From Onchidella celtica (taxonomy: Eukaryota; Mollusca; Gastropoda; Systellommatophora; Onchidiidae), in NCBI GenBank assembly GCA_963931925.1, contig OZ007570.1:26525804-26589803 (forward strand): 64,000 bases of DNA, in the 5' to 3' direction. The translations under genes were made by a program, and so were the position numbers. The notes below the pieces were generated by a model. That model saw only the letters and a list, made by a program, of their open reading frames with translations. It was not told where the DNA came from and searched no databases. Below are positions 1 to 22,265 of the stretch, one piece after another. Numbering within the stretch: position 1 is the stretch's first letter; each line of letters opens with the position of its first letter.

Positions 1-1202
1 CATTCCACAAGCTTCATTGGAAGCGGTCGATTTCTTTGATCAAAGTGTACCATTTCAAAGATTACAAGCTATCACCGTGGCGACTTGACGAACTTTCGCT
101 ACCGGTAGGCTACAGAACAAATTGAGGATCCTCTAGCTCAGAGCCGACTTAATAGGCACACTGGACAGTTGCCCAAGGGGCCCAGTGGTTTAGGGGATCC
201 CGCGCTTGCAAATTTATATTGGTTTTTTGAAATGGGGAAAAAAATTTGTACTGACTAGGGTTGACAACTCGTCGCCTTGGTAAAAAAATTGGCGAAAATA
301 AATAGTTTTATGTAGCAAAGCCTCGCATAAGGAAATATTACCCAAACAATGCAACAAAGCGCAAAGAAAAAGGGAAGACAGAAAATACCGTCAACTAGTC
401 TCCTTGGAATGACCAGGTTCTAACTCCCTTCCATCAAATTTTGAGGAATCTATGACTAAAGTTTCGTGTGCTCACGCTTTCAGAGATACAACTCCCCCCC
501 CCCCCCCCTCCTTTTCAGCCATACAAGTTACACCACGAATCCGCTTGATAGGCCTACTTTGACACACAACGGAGAAGGCCTAGGCCTAGAAGTATTTTGT
601 AACCCAGTTCAGTCGAAAAGAGGAGACGTAACCATGTCATTCTAAGGTGACGAACAGGAGTTGAATCACTGATCAGGAAAGCTTGGCCGTTCGCTTTCAG
701 TCGTCAGCGGGCGAGTGATGAGCTGACATTGAGGATGTGTGTGTCCAGTACAGTGACGTGCTACTATATATATATATAATATATGGAATTTATGTAGATC
801 TAGTTTATCATTGTTTGTTTCTGCATTGGGCTCTCCAACATAATCTTTTGCAGCATGTATTTTAAAAAATCAGTTTCACGATATGGCATTGAAAGGATTA
901 ATGAAAGATCGGAAATGCCAGGCACCACTATCTGCACTATGGCGTTTACGATACCGGTATTGTTGGTATGTGAGTCTGTCCATTTGAGGTTGAGAACCAT
1001 CTTTAGACGTTACACTGCCAGTTTGTTTTGAATTATTACGTAGGTAAGCTTGAAATTTATCTCAGAATATTCTGAAATGTGAAAAATTATACCTACCATT
1101 TCAAGTACCGTAGTTCGGTATTTATTATTTTGTCGCAAACCAAGCCCTGAGTATGAATTATCTAGAATCTAGATCTAGATCTAGAACTAGGTACTAGCAG
1201 AT
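1..1202. other. Non-coding stretch, no gene recognised
   Basis: I see no protein family here and only short shadow frames. Low-complexity spots are a C run near 493-510, an AT dinucleotide run near 765-783, and overlapping AGATCT/TCTAGA units near 1160-1187. Confidence 0.6.
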
Positions 1203-1557
1203 AAATGCGGTCCCGTCGCCTCGTTCGCCATTTTACCTGCGTGTGGCCGGAATCCATTCCGCGTATCGAGGAAGGAGTTCCGTACTCGAGTGCCAAAGAC
1301 CAGATGCTAAAAGAGATGATACATAGCTACCCCGGGGGCTTTCCCTGATATGTCAATCTGACTACTGCCCAGACGAACATCGGCCTACGGCCTCGATGAT
1401 ACAAACTGACTAGACCCTCACGTCGTTACTTATCAATCTGACAATCTGACAAAGTGGCGCTCGAGTAGCCTAAGGTACTCCTCCCTCAGTGTATTCACCG
1501 CTGCTTATCGATTCGGAATACAGGATTCGAATCCGCCCAGACGCAGGGACCGCATTT
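1203..1557. mobile_element. Imperfect palindromic element (MITE-like)
   Basis: The outer ends are inverted: AAATGCGGTCCC at the left and GGGACCGCATTT at the right. The arms stay similar for roughly 100 bases: GAGGAAGGAGTTCC on the left matches GAGGGAGGAGTACC read from the right, and TACTCGAGTGCCA matches TACTCGAGCGCCA. The centre has no ORF. This is what a non-autonomous DNA transposon with long inverted arms looks like, but I see no clear target-site duplication and no second copy in the window. Confidence 0.45.
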
Positions 1558-2871
1558 CACTTCTAGAGCCGAGATCCAGCCTAGAAATGAAGAATACCGG
1601 GCAAATCTTACCCACTAGGCCCTTGGCCTACTGAAGTCCTATGTCCAGTATGCACTATTGTTTGGAAACAGAATCCACAAATCCTAACCCTAGTCAAATT
1701 TTAACCCTCAATGAATTCAAGCCTGAACCTGTAGGCCTAGTGTTATCGGGATCTAACACGAAATGATCAACCAACTCTAATTCACTGACACTGAAGTGTT
1801 TGAACTGAATTAAACCCATTATGACATGAAAGATGCTAGATCCAGATAAGATAAAGTTGAACAGTCCTTTCTTCCTTTCTCTAAAAAAAAACAACATGCG
1901 TACCTCACCATGGGCCTAGCCCCTCTTGCTGACTCGTGGCACTCTGAATTAGGGATTGGTAGATCTATGCACACTGTATTTGTGTAGAAAATAAAACAGA
2001 GCATCAATTGGTTTTGCTTCCAAAGGCAATTTCCATGTAAAAATATCAGGTTGTCAACAAAAATTTATACTTTAAAAAGTCAGGCTGCCATGGTGGAATT
2101 GTATGTTGGGAATTTTACAATTCACCGGTTCTTATATATTGGAAGACTGCCGCAGGGCTGTCATATGGGCCCTACCGCTTCATGCTGAAACTGGCACGAT
2201 GACATTGTTCTGGCATGTTTTGCACTAATTTTAGACTACTTCCTGCTGTCTTTCAACCCCATAATCTGCAATTCTAATAGTCTGGAAGGAAGGGCATTTG
2301 GGCTTGGCAGACAAAGGGTTAAAATTCTGGGCTATCCTAAGATTTAACATTAACCCATATTCTGCTGAGGTTTTATTTTTCCTCAATTTTCATATATTTA
2401 GTGGTCATAATTCAGGAAATGAAGAAAATTCACTTGATTTGAGCAAATGTTTATTATTCTGAACAAAATATTAATTTTAAAATCTGTCCTTAAAAAAGGA
2501 CGCCAGCAGGAAATGACATTCAAAACGTACAGAGCACAACAAATGGGGTGCGCAGGCATTATTCAAGGGTGTCTTAGATTTCCTGTAATACGGCACTGTT
2601 AACAATGAAGGTGTAATCTAACTCTCAAGCAACATTTTCCTTGTACATGTAATATACACACCATTGACTTGTCCTTAGTCATGAAATTATTGGTAAAAAG
2701 CACCAGAAAAATAAGGTTCAGGTGAACGTAATTAACATTTTGGTAAAATGACAAATGGGGTGCAAATCCATTCAAACATGTACATAACCATAGAAAACGT
2801 GTGTATTAATGTGTTTGAAAAATAGGACACCAATTTAAACACTGGCCACGTGGGCCCCTTATACCGCTGAA
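1558..2871. other. Non-coding stretch beside piggyBac remnant
   Basis: No gene is recognisable. The right part may be the 3' flank of the piggyBac remnant that starts at 2872. It holds an imperfect palindrome GTCCTTAAAAAAGGAC at 2486-2501, and a TTAACCC near 2353 could be a piggyBac-type end, but I could not find its partner. Confidence 0.4.
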
Positions 2872-3437
2872 CTAGGCGTGAAAAGCTGCAGAACAATGGT
2901 TGTGAAGTGGGACATCAGAGACAGGACAAAGAATTTTTTCTGCACTGTCCACATCTTCTTTGTTTTGGCATTGGCAGAAGGTGATGCCCAGAGCCAGACT
3001 TCCTAATGGTGTCATCCACCTTTCTCCTCTTTGAGACTGGTTGAAGTATTTGTGGAGGCAAGAACTTTTCAGCATTGAAGGCCTGTAGATAAACCATCAC
3101 AACTGCCCGGCTGAAAGAGAGAAGGTCATGAGGAAAAATGGCATTCTCTGGAGACTTTCGATACAAAAGCCAAGCGTTGTTCATGGCTGCATCAGGCAAA
3201 AATGCAATTAGTGGCCACCACCATTTCTTTGACCTGATGGTGATCCTATACAGGTTTACGTGTGGCCTCTGCTTCCCCTAGTAGTTGGCGACCAGGCAAG
3301 TCATCAGTGGTGCCTCTGTCCTGCATGTCATTGTTGATGTCATCTTCATCAGAATTCATCCATCATCAGGGGGTTGGATGTACTGCACCGTCAGAGTCCT
3401 CTTCTATAGTTGTTAGGACATCTTGGAGTGAAAACAT
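2872..3437 (-). pseudogene. piggyBac transposase remnant, catalytic core deleted
   Basis: Read on the minus strand, the start at 3437 opens with MFSLQDVLTTIEED and an acidic run containing NSDEDDINND, typical of piggyBac N-termini. Two adjacent in-frame stops follow shortly after the start. Near 3280 the sequence jumps to the C-terminal part: NLYRITIRSKKWWWPL, then DAAMNNAWLLYR, both conserved in piggyBac transposases. The roughly 350 residues between, which carry the catalytic aspartates, are absent. A frameshift in an A-run near 2945 precedes CPVSDVPLHNHC, the cysteine-rich C-terminal zinc-binding tail, which ends at the TAG at 2872. The copy cannot transpose. It could be an internally deleted element or part of a domesticated locus; the stops and the shift favour a dead copy. 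Confidence 0.7.
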
Positions 3438-3679
3438 TTGTGGCCTGCCTCTGCAAAATGAAAGATAACAAATACAAACATATAGGTAGCGCCGTTCTGA
3501 TTGTAATTACAGAGACAAATATTCTTATCTATGGATCTAAATCAAAACAAATGTGTCCGTTTTGTGCCAAATATGATGCTATAAAGAGCAAAGGCAAATT
3601 CTCATGAAAGTAGTTAATTCATTGATTGATTATGCTAGTAATAATGGGAAGTAAGTTTCAGGCACCACCTTAAGCTGGC

Positions 3680-3750
3680 GTCCTCAAAAAAGGACAGTAC
3701 AGCAAATGAATCCACGGGGCCACTTCCTGCTACCGTCCTTAAAAAAGGAC
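3680..3750. repeat. Paired short palindromes near piggyBac remnant
   Basis: GTCCTCAAAAAAGGAC lies at 3680-3695 and GTCCTTAAAAAAGGAC at 3735-3750. A third copy is at 2486-2501, on the other side of the piggyBac remnant. Their placement on both flanks suggests subterminal motifs of that element, perhaps transposase-binding sites; this role is inferred. Confidence 0.45.
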
Positions 3751-4043
3751 GGCTCTTTCAAAGGCAACTGCGCCAAAACAGTCACTAATCTTGTGCATAA
3801 CAGTACTCACGGTTGTCAATATAAACATTTATTGATATGTTCTTTAGCTGAAAGTAACATATTTCATATTTTTGACACATTGTATCACTCACCTTTTCCC
3901 ACATAATGCTTGAGGACGCCATTTTGGGGATTCCAAATTTTACAAGCATAGATCGCCTTAAAAAGTTGAACCGGTGTAACAGGCCAAAATATACCCCTCG
4001 CCCAGACTATACCCGGGGTTAAACTGGCCTAGCCCAGAATATA

Positions 4044-4713
4044 CCCCTTTAAAAATTGTTTGCTGAAAAGTTTGTTGATCAAGAAACTGGCGGAAACTTT
4101 AATAGATCAGGATCAAAATTATACGCAAATGAACCTCAGGCTTGGTATTTTCAGGGTGTGCCAAAATTAGACTTAGGGCATGTTTCAGCGCAAAGCGCCG
4201 ACTGTTTTTATAGACCCACCCAATGCTTAATTTCGTCACCTTTTTCTGACACTCAGTACTAAGTCAATGGCTATGCGGTTGACCTAATTAAATTTCAATT
4301 AAAAAAATAATAAAAACATTATTTTTGTCTCCCCTGTAAGAGTTCGCCCAAAATTGGCGTCAGATGAAGTTTGACGACTAAAAAAAGCAAAATGAGATGT
4401 TTGTACTACATTTGTACCGCTCGAAAAAAATTGGGCGTAATGCACACCCCCTTGACTTGGAAACTGATAATTTTTAACGCTGTGACTCAATAAACAGATA
4501 ATTATTTTATGGGCGGCCAAAGTTGGACTATTGTGCAATCTGGAAAAGGTAGCAAATTCGAGGCGTTTTTTCACTTTTGAAAATGTCATAACTTTCAAAC
4601 CCTTTCAGCCAGAATGACAAATTTGGTATCAAAATTCTTAGAAAAGCAAGCTGCATCAGATTAGACAATAACTGGTGATATGTGATAAAAAGTAAAAATC
4701 AGTTTGGAATACC
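4044..4713 (+). repeat. TIR repeat family A, copy 1 (3' part)
   Basis: This is a truncated copy of a dispersed non-coding family seen five times in the window (also 17117-17393, 30934-31913, 35455-36172, 43036-43983). It shares the GAAAAGTTTGTTGA block near 4064 and ends with AAAATCAGTTTGGAATACC, the inverted form of the family's left end. The 5' third is missing. No ORF runs through it. Confidence 0.7.
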
Positions 4714-7197
4714 TACAGTGTTATGATACCTCTACTCCTGTCTCCTGTTGTCTCCAAAAAGGATCTTTGTCCCTGTATTCTATACTGTACTTTCTTTTGT
4801 GATACAAGTATCTTTATAATCCCTTTCACCTGTTTATTATGTGGCGCAAATGAAATGTAACCTTAAATAAAGATCTGGGCTATAGATCTAACTTCTCACT
4901 ATCTTTGTAAAGTTTATAGTGTATGTCAGCATTTTGGGTTTTCCCAGTTTGAAACATATATACATATTCTGAAGATGAATGTTCTCAGTTTATGTTGTTT
5001 AATGGTAAGTGTTTGTTTATTTAAAGCTGTAAAAAATCAGTTAATATAAATTCTGAATCTGGTGATTTCTTAAAGAAACACAGATTTTTAATGTTGAAAT
5101 GATTGTCAGTTGTATGGTGAAAAGGCTACAGCTTTGAGTACATAATGGCATTTACACACTCCTATTGTGGTTCAATAAAGTAGCCTTCGAATTGTAATAA
5201 ATTACCTGTGTTCAGTCCAGTGTTTCAGGAAGAATAGTCCATGACAAAAAAAAAGGGCAATTATGAAAAGAAACAGTGAAAAAACCAGACATTTTTTCTG
5301 ATTCACAACTAAACTTTGAAGACTGAAATTGTGTCACTGCAACCAGCAAATCTTTGTATGGTGTCAGATTTATAAATAGATTGGCACCATGGTTTCAGGG
5401 GGTACACCAACATACACGTGCCAATATGAACTTCTTGAAATGTTTACATTGTGTATACTATAAGACAGAGGAGAATAAACAAATGCATGGTTAACGTCTA
5501 AAACACAGTGCAAGCCAAATATGTAAGAAACATGTCCTTTTTGGAAAAGATAATGGTTAAATTAATCATATCATTCAGAACACTAACAATAATGAAAAGG
5601 GATGTAGACTACCTCCCCTGAGCACAAAGTCCCAAATTGAAAAAGACCCTATTTGTGATGCCTTCTCTGATTAATGAAGTGGACAGGATGGGGAAAACTT
5701 GCGTTTCACATAGTACTGAAACTCATAGCGACCATATATCATCAGATTTAAACCATTATCTTTGCTCATGGAATCCAAATTGTTAGAAGAAGTAGGCCTA
5801 CTGTATGTAATATTAAGAAAAAATAGTGAAATTTATAATTACAACTATAAAGTGAAAAAGGCGTATAATTGGGGAAAAGTAGGCCTATCAAAGCACTCTT
5901 TATTGGGAAATGTGAAGTTCCTGTAAAAAAAATAATGGTCTCTATTGTCTGTTGCAACCCGATTTGGGGGATACAAACTCCCAGCTATAGTTTTATTTTA
6001 GGGGATGCTAACTGAGATGAGACTTATGGCAGCAGTGTCCCCCATCACATAATAATCTCCACTCTCTCTCCTGAGGAACTTAACATAAATGCACATGTAT
6101 GAAAAGAGGCCAACGGAGGAGGAATAACCTGAAAATGACAGAAAATGCAGCCCATGTTACAAGAGCATTTTCAGTATGTATAATCAATCGTTGTATACTA
6201 GTTGACGTGACCTATGTGTCTTGATACTCCAATTGTGATTGTAGGCAAGATTCCAAAGTAAAATGTTGTTCTAAAATACCTACTTTGGCTAAAATGACAC
6301 CCAATACATAATAACCATGAAAAAATTCCAGTAACGAAGTGCTTATTCGCTTTTATGTGTACACTAGCTAAGGTACCCAGCATTGCCCAAGATAAATATG
6401 TTTATTAGTTTCAGTTCTAGGTGATTATGATGGATATGCTTCACTTTACCAGTTCCAATATTTATTTTGTTGTTGCTCTTGTTTGTTCATTTGTTTCCAT
6501 GTTTTTAGATAAATCTTATTGCACTCCCATTGCACGTTAAAACCAACGCACTCTGCCAGTATTCACAGCGGTGATTGTCACGAAATGGCAATAATCTGCG
6601 TACCAGGCAGCAAGAATGTTTGAAAATGAACACACCAGCAGGAAGAGAAGGCCTCATGGGGTTATGTGTTCCTGAAAAAGAAAAGGATCGGAGACAAAAT
6701 CAGCGACACAAAGCAAACTTAATAATCTATGAAAGAACCTTCATCAAGTTAAAAGACTGGAAGGCTACTGTAAAATTTCAGGCAAATCTAAGTGGCAGTC
6801 GGTATTGTTCAAAATCGGGCGAGAGTATTTATTATATATATATATACATGTGGATTCTGTTAGATCACGGGTAAATAGTTGATGTTCCACTCTGTCCAAC
6901 AAGGTTGAATGACGATGATCCATTTAAAATGCCCCAGGAAACGTGATTAAAAAGTTAAAAGAATATGAAAAGAAATATAGAATATATAATTATGTAAAGT
7001 GATGTCTTAATGTGTGCTATTTAACTGTGTAATTGTGTAATGTGAAATTGGATAAGCACACATGATGTGCTTAAGTCAAGTCCATTTTTTCTTTGTAATA
7101 TATAAGATAATCAGTTTGTGACAGTAACTTTAAACTTTTACTTTTGCTCATTTCAGGTTACTTACATCAGTGATGTAAATAATTTTTTTCTAGTGAA
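4714..7197. other. Upstream region of the BIR gene
   Basis: No protein family is visible. An AT-dinucleotide run is at about 6830-6845. Just before the BIR gene start there is a pyrimidine tract and AG at 7192-7193, five bases before the ATG, and another acceptor-like site near 7156. The gene may therefore have an untranslated first exon in this stretch, which I could not place. Confidence 0.4.
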
Positions 7198-16729
<9,532 letters not shown>

Positions 16730-18518
16730 CGATAGTGAAACCCTTTTAATAAGTACCCCTTGGACCAGGGCCAATGTTTACCTCTCAAGAGAGTATACTG
16801 ATGAAATGAGTTTAGCTTTCAACCAATTCCAGTTTTAACCAATTATCAGGTTTTACACAACGCTTTAAAGAAGAAAAATTTCTTTAGTAAAAAATGTGAA
16901 AAAAAATTATTCTGTTTAGTGTTGGAAGTGGTCAGAATGTATAATGGGGAGTAATATTGATGTATCAAGCACTCTTCTTTGAACACAACTGGCTCATCAG
17001 CACTTCACTTCCTGATGCACAAGACGTCCCACTAGTATAAAAATGTTTGTTTTTTATTCAGCGATATAATTTCAGAAACATAAATTGTGATACAGATTGA
17101 GGTAAACATGTTAGTAGGTAGTCCAAACTGCCCTGCTAAAGGGGTGAAATCCCATTTTGGCATAATTTTAGGCCAGCATTACAAGGCTATTACTGCTGTG
17201 TACTTATGTGAAACGCCACGTATCCTACATCAAAATAAAGTTCCATCCTTCCTCTGACAAAATATACTTCTTTTGTATTGTTTAATGTGTTACACTGTGT
17301 GTTTTTATAGCTTGAACAGGAATAGTCTTGCCATTTTCACTCTGAGGTGTCCGTACCGAATTGACCCCCCTCATATCAAAGGGTTGCAGAAGTTTTCTGT
17401 TTCAGAAGATTTGTTCCTTGTTAAGTTCTTAGAAATTTGGAGTGGACATTTTTTTTTCGCCTCTCGTGCAACTGTGCCCATTGCTAAGTGAGGAACAATA
17501 ATGCAAATTTCTCAGAAGAGCAGCGAGGTGAATGGACATAAGTATTAATAAAGCTATTGATTTTTTAAAACTCTTAAAATGTGCATCAGACAGACAGACA
17601 AATGTTTCTCATTTTGGCAAGACCTTAAATTCAACATAAAATCACTCCGAGAATGTAGAGGAATCTAAGCTACTGTGAAAGTCCTCTGAAGTTTTTTTTT
17701 TTTTCTGTAAGTTCTCTCATAGAAACTTCTTCAATCAGTGTCAAATAGCAGTGCATTCACGGTGGCTGTGTCTTTTCACAGGCTCATGAACTGTACGAAA
17801 CTAACGAATATGCCATCGTCTGAGATTTCAAAGTTTCAATGATGAGGAGAAATGTAAAGATTAAATTTATATGGCACCAAGCATTTTTGAAATTGTCTTT
17901 GGAATGATGATAGAACAACTCCACCAGGAGATGACAATAACAAATTTTGTGGAGGCCACAGTCAGCACTGCAGGCTTGACATTATTAATTTTGCCCATGA
18001 TTGCAAGAATATTGTAAATGACATACGTACAAACATACAGAAAGGGTATTTACCTCAACTTTTTTGTTTTTGCAGCTACACTTTTTCACTGTGTTTAAAT
18101 TTTAAGCACATATTTAGAAAATTACAAACTTGAAATGGACCTATTTTAGTGCTACACTTCAGCTAAAAACCTGCGAGTGGAAAGCGGAACATCTAAAATT
18201 AGAAACTTGGAATAGAAACCAAGAAAATATCTATCTTTCAGTTGGGCACCCAATGAGATTAGTGGATCCACTCTGAATGCGCAGTTAATCATATCTGTGA
18301 GGCAAGTAATTTTTTTGCATAGCCATGACATTTTAGGTGCTGAACCATTTTTCATTATCCCAGAACTGTAAGTGTAAATTTCAGTTTTCAGCAAAAACTG
18401 AAAAATGCATTTTATGTATTGGCATATATATAGAAGACAAAATGTACATTATTTCATTCATTATTGAATAGTATAATGATGTGATGTTTTGACATTTTTG
18501 ATGTGTTTATATGGTTTC
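16730..18518. other. 3' flank of the BIR gene, non-coding
   Basis: Apart from the family A fragment at 17117-17393 I see no gene, RNA or mobile end here. No RING-domain exon that could extend the BIR gene is visible. Confidence 0.5.
17117..17393 (+). repeat. TIR repeat family A, copy 2 (5' fragment)
   Basis: It begins with the family's left inverted repeat GGTAGTCCAAACTG and matches the first ~280 bases of the full copy at 30934-31913, including CATTTTGGCATAATTTTAGG. It breaks off after the GAATTGACCCCCCTCAT block. Confidence 0.8.
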
Positions 18519-20313
18519 TGTCACGAGTAGATAGGGTTTAAAATGTAATGCGAGGTCATGACTTGTTTACTCATCGAGACGTCGAGAGTTTTAACTGGTG
18601 ACCTCGAGTTGTTCTCGTGAGTAGGAAATTGCAAGGTGGGGAACTAGAAATCACGCATTAGGTTTTGTTGTCCGTGATTCGGAGCATTGAAGTAGGGGGT
18701 GAGACAAGGTATTAATTACCGATATTGTTGTGTCTAGTGAGACATGACTAGACAAGATTAGTAGGCCAGCTGGCTGGTGATAGTGCAGAATTAGCATACC
18801 GAGCTGGGGGTGAATAGCCAATGGGTGTACTGAGTGATTGGACTGCGGAGCAATCTCGCTTTGAATTGTGATGAGTATATAAGAGGGTGCAGGAGCTAAG
18901 ATTAACTGAGTACAGATGAGAAGACAGCATCCTTTTCATGGGGTATTCCGGCGGATGCTAATTGCCAGAAGTAAGCGAGAACGTAGATAGGCAGTCCACG
19001 TGGCATGTCTGGACTGACCAAGAGAGCTGACACTATAGGGACATTATTATTATTATTATTTTATATAGGGCATATCCATCTTTAAAATGCTCTATGCGCT
19101 TTACAGAAGAAACCTGTCGACCACAGAGCAGAATGGAGCGCCGGCGAAGCGCTCAACACACTACACTGCTTCTTTCTCTCTCCCTGTCTCACTCACTCTC
19201 TCTTTCTATCTCTCTGTCTCCGAGCGAATTGTGACAGCCTGTTAGGCGCAGTTCACAACTCACAACTCACCATTGAAAATTTATTAATAATAATATATAT
19301 TATTTAATAATGAATAATAAATTTTGTTGTTGCTGGTGGGGGCATGATATGGATAAATTTTAATCTATTAATTTCAATTTTGCCTGGGCAGCAGCCTGTT
19401 TGGCCTGCTCTTTACGATTTCCAACTGCCAAGGTGTCTTTAACGTGCGCAACGTGCACACAGGCCCTCCGAATTTTTTCGTCCTTATCCGAGAAGACTAG
19501 GTACTCGATCCTACACCCCCCCCCCCCCCCCCCAATAGGATCAGGGACTTGAAAATATGAGAAAAATCCAAATTTCCCACATGCCTGCACTGCCCGCGTT
19601 TAGAACCCGGGACCCCTGGCATGAGAGGCTAGACCACCTTGTCCCTAGCACAATTCTGAGAGAGAGAGAGAACCCACAGCTCTGAACTGCGAAGAACGAG
19701 TTCTGATGTATTGTTAATAGGAAATGTCATCATTGCACTTTGCAAGAACTATTACTAGCTTGTGGCTAGCTAAGGCAGTAACAACGTTGTGATTAAGAGA
19801 TGTTGCATCGATTTATTGATTGTCCATTTATAGTAGTTGTTCTTAAGTAATTATAAAGGAGACATTGTGTTTCTTAATTAAGCTTGTTAATGTATTGGGA
19901 CCATCCGTGCATCTACATTGTGCTATTGGAACCCCTATAGTTCCTGGAGAGTTAGTCTGGTGACTTGCTAGTGACAACTCTGTTATTAGAGTAATTATAT
20001 AACCCATTCACATAATTATAGGAAGATTATTTGTATATTTGCAGTTGAATTAGGATAAGGAGTCTCAGTTAGTTACAGATTAGGATAGTCAGTTGCTTGG
20101 AATCTATGCATTGAATAAATCTATTTTGATTGTATTGTTTTATAGTTTTGTAATAATATTATGGCCCTGCCGGCCCGACCAAACATGTATACCTTTTGTT
20201 ATTTAATTTAGTAATTACTTGTATGTTTGGGTGTACTAGTCCAAGTGCTAGTTAGATGCCTCTCGTGCAGACGAGAGCTATATCCTCTTGAAGACTTGAC
20301 TCAGCTCGTGACA
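18519..20313 (+). mobile_element. Solo LTR 1, carrying a nested SINE unit
   Basis: The element starts TGTCACGAG and ends CTCGTGACA, the TG...CA inverted ends of LTR retrotransposons. Flanks are GTTTC (18514-18518) and GTTTT (20314-20318), a 5-bp duplication with one mismatch. A TATA box (TATATAAG) is at about 18876 and an AATAAA at 20114, in the order promoter then polyadenylation signal. There is no primer-binding site, gag or pol on either side, so it is a solo LTR left by recombination. Subtracting the SINE insert at 19036-19652 leaves about 1.2 kb, close to the length of the other two LTRs here. Confidence 0.75.
19036..19652 (-). mobile_element. tRNA-derived SINE plus companion repeat, copy 1
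   Basis: Read on the minus strand, a tRNA-like head is followed by a conserved body (AAAGACACCTTGGCAGTTGG) and a tail ending near CAACAACAAAATTTATT. A companion segment at 19036-19320, containing ATGCTCTATGCGCTTTA, is joined to it. The same two-part unit in the same order occurs at 56005-56667, so the pair has moved or been copied together. A deletion here removes part of the A-box region. The unit lies inside solo LTR 1. Confidence 0.7.
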
Positions 20314-20833
20314 GTTTTGAATAGCTTGCCAAGAATGCACAGGTTTCATTTTTTTTGTGTGTGAAACTTTATTTAAAATAATAATAATAATGGAACTAAA
20401 AATCCAGTCTGAGTGGTCACACACATTTTTCATGCTTTCACAAATATCGTATTTTGAACCCAGACACTGCCATATATCACGCTGCCACGTTCTTGAGTGC
20501 AGTGAAAATACAGGTGGTCAAGCTGACATATGCCTAGTTGAAATTGTGATTTCACGATTCAGGCAACCGTCCTCTTTTAGACTTACTACTGTCACATTGC
20601 TCCCTTTATCTTTTCTAAATCAAAAGTGTTGTGGCAAGAACATGTTAAGTAGTGGAATCATGGGTCAGACTCATCAAGAATAAGTTTTCAAAGATTCTCC
20701 TCACACTGTCAGAAGGCAAAGCAGCGACATGCGAACTGTTGCTCAACAAATTTGTGGTGCATATATGTTATTAAATTTTTCTCCTAAACTGACTACCATC
20801 TGGAGTTGCCTCTGTCTGGCAACCAGCCAGATG

Positions 20834-21480
20834 CAGTGGAGCCCGCATAATCCGAAGTCGTCGGGGGGAAATGGATTACACTTCGATTTTCGAGTTTGAT
20901 TTACCTCCAACCAGCAGAGAAATAACCACTGTTATACTGTTTGCCTCATGCCTTACATGTAATTACATCCCTTTTTGCTGACACCCCCCCCTCCCCACAT
21001 ACACAAACACACACACAAGAAAGCAGCATTGAATGGCTTAAACCAAGTACGTGTACATGAACAGTTGTAGTCGGCAAACTCAGTTGCCTCTTGCCTGCCT
21101 TTATCTTGGCCACATACTATGTATTACGTCATCAGTCGATAAAGACAATTTTGCATTTTATGATGTTAAAATGGAAAACTGTAGGCCTGCTGCGTTATCC
21201 CATCTTGCTATCAGTGGTGTGGAATTATCACTAAGCAGCGTAACAATGCTGTACTCGTGTTTATGGAAATTGGTTTTTATTGGGTTGGAAATCATTAGTT
21301 GCACTGAGGATGAGTGCGTTTGATCAGCTCGATTTATCAGAATTTGGTCGGTTCAAACTCGAATTAACGGTAAATGTTTAATAGAGATAAAGAAAAAAAA
21401 AACACACGCCATCATTTCAAAATCAACTCGATTTAGCAGAAATTCGAATTACCAAAGTTTAGTTTACATGGACTCCACCG
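20834..21480. mobile_element. Pogo/Tigger-like MITE, copy 1
   Basis: The left end is CAGTGGAGCCCGCATAATCC; the right end, read inverted, is CGGTGGAGTCCATGTAAAC. TA follows the right end. A short inverted-end, TA-flanked, AT-rich element with no ORF fits non-autonomous pogo/Tigger elements, whose ends typically start CAG. Copy 1 of family D shows the corresponding position without it. Confidence 0.6.
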
Positions 21481-21839
21481 TACAAACTCTGAAATGATGT
21501 TTAAAATTTCCATGTTGGCCATTTATTTAGGGTTGGGCACATGACTAGTTGTTATTCTTCGTTCTCAAGAAAATTATAGCTGTCAATTAGGTATCATAAA
21601 ACAGATCACTGGGTTTCATTGTTTAATTCAGAATCCAGTATGATAAGGCATTACAGAAAATGTTTTTATTATAAATGGGAGTCCCATGTGCCTACCAAAA
21701 CGTACCTCCAATAAGGATCACTGACCCAGATAAGATTCCCCATGACCTGCTCAGTGGGCTTTATCGATTGCGAGCTGGCTGGAAGGGTTAATAAATGCGA
21801 ATGCGATGTTTTGTCCGGGAATTTGTGGCAAATTGTTTA

Positions 21840-22265
21840 TTATTGTAGTGACGTGCATGGGGGTTTTAGAACAGTATGGAATAACGCAAATCCTTCTGTA
21901 AGGTATACAGAGTTAATACTTAATACGACACACATCAGTCTATATAATAATATGAATAATATGGCTAATGTCACTGCATAGATACACGTTATACAGGGGA
22001 ACAGTTTCACATATACTGGGACACTGTACAGATATGCATTGCACAGTTGGACGTCTACTACACCGACTGTCCGAACTCCCAAACATCCCACATGTATATT
22101 TAAACAAGAACAAAGACAATGAAATCACTTTCTCATGCTGTAGCATTACAACGACCCTAGGACAGGTGGAAAGGAGACAAAAGACAAGATTAATATGCGG
22201 GCACATAATGCCAGTCTCGCTGTGTGTGTGGTCTTCGAGACGTGAGACTGACACAACAATTATAT
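21840..22265 (-). mobile_element. 5' fragment of the P-element 2 family, inverted
   Basis: The reverse complement matches 27018-27472 over its length, the region between the left TIR and the transposase start of P-element 2. Shared blocks include CACCTGTCCTAGGGTCGTTG and CAGTCGGTGTAGTAGACGT. The match ends just before the THAP start codon, so only promoter/leader DNA is present. It carries no transposase. Confidence 0.75.

Noticed and set aside
6575-6874. 99-codon ORF upstream of the BIR gene
   Set aside because: Ends in an AT-repeat, has no recognisable domain, and no splice junction links it to the BIR gene.
17273-17491. 72-codon ORF
   Set aside because: It overlaps the family A fragment, and the same region in other copies is not open.
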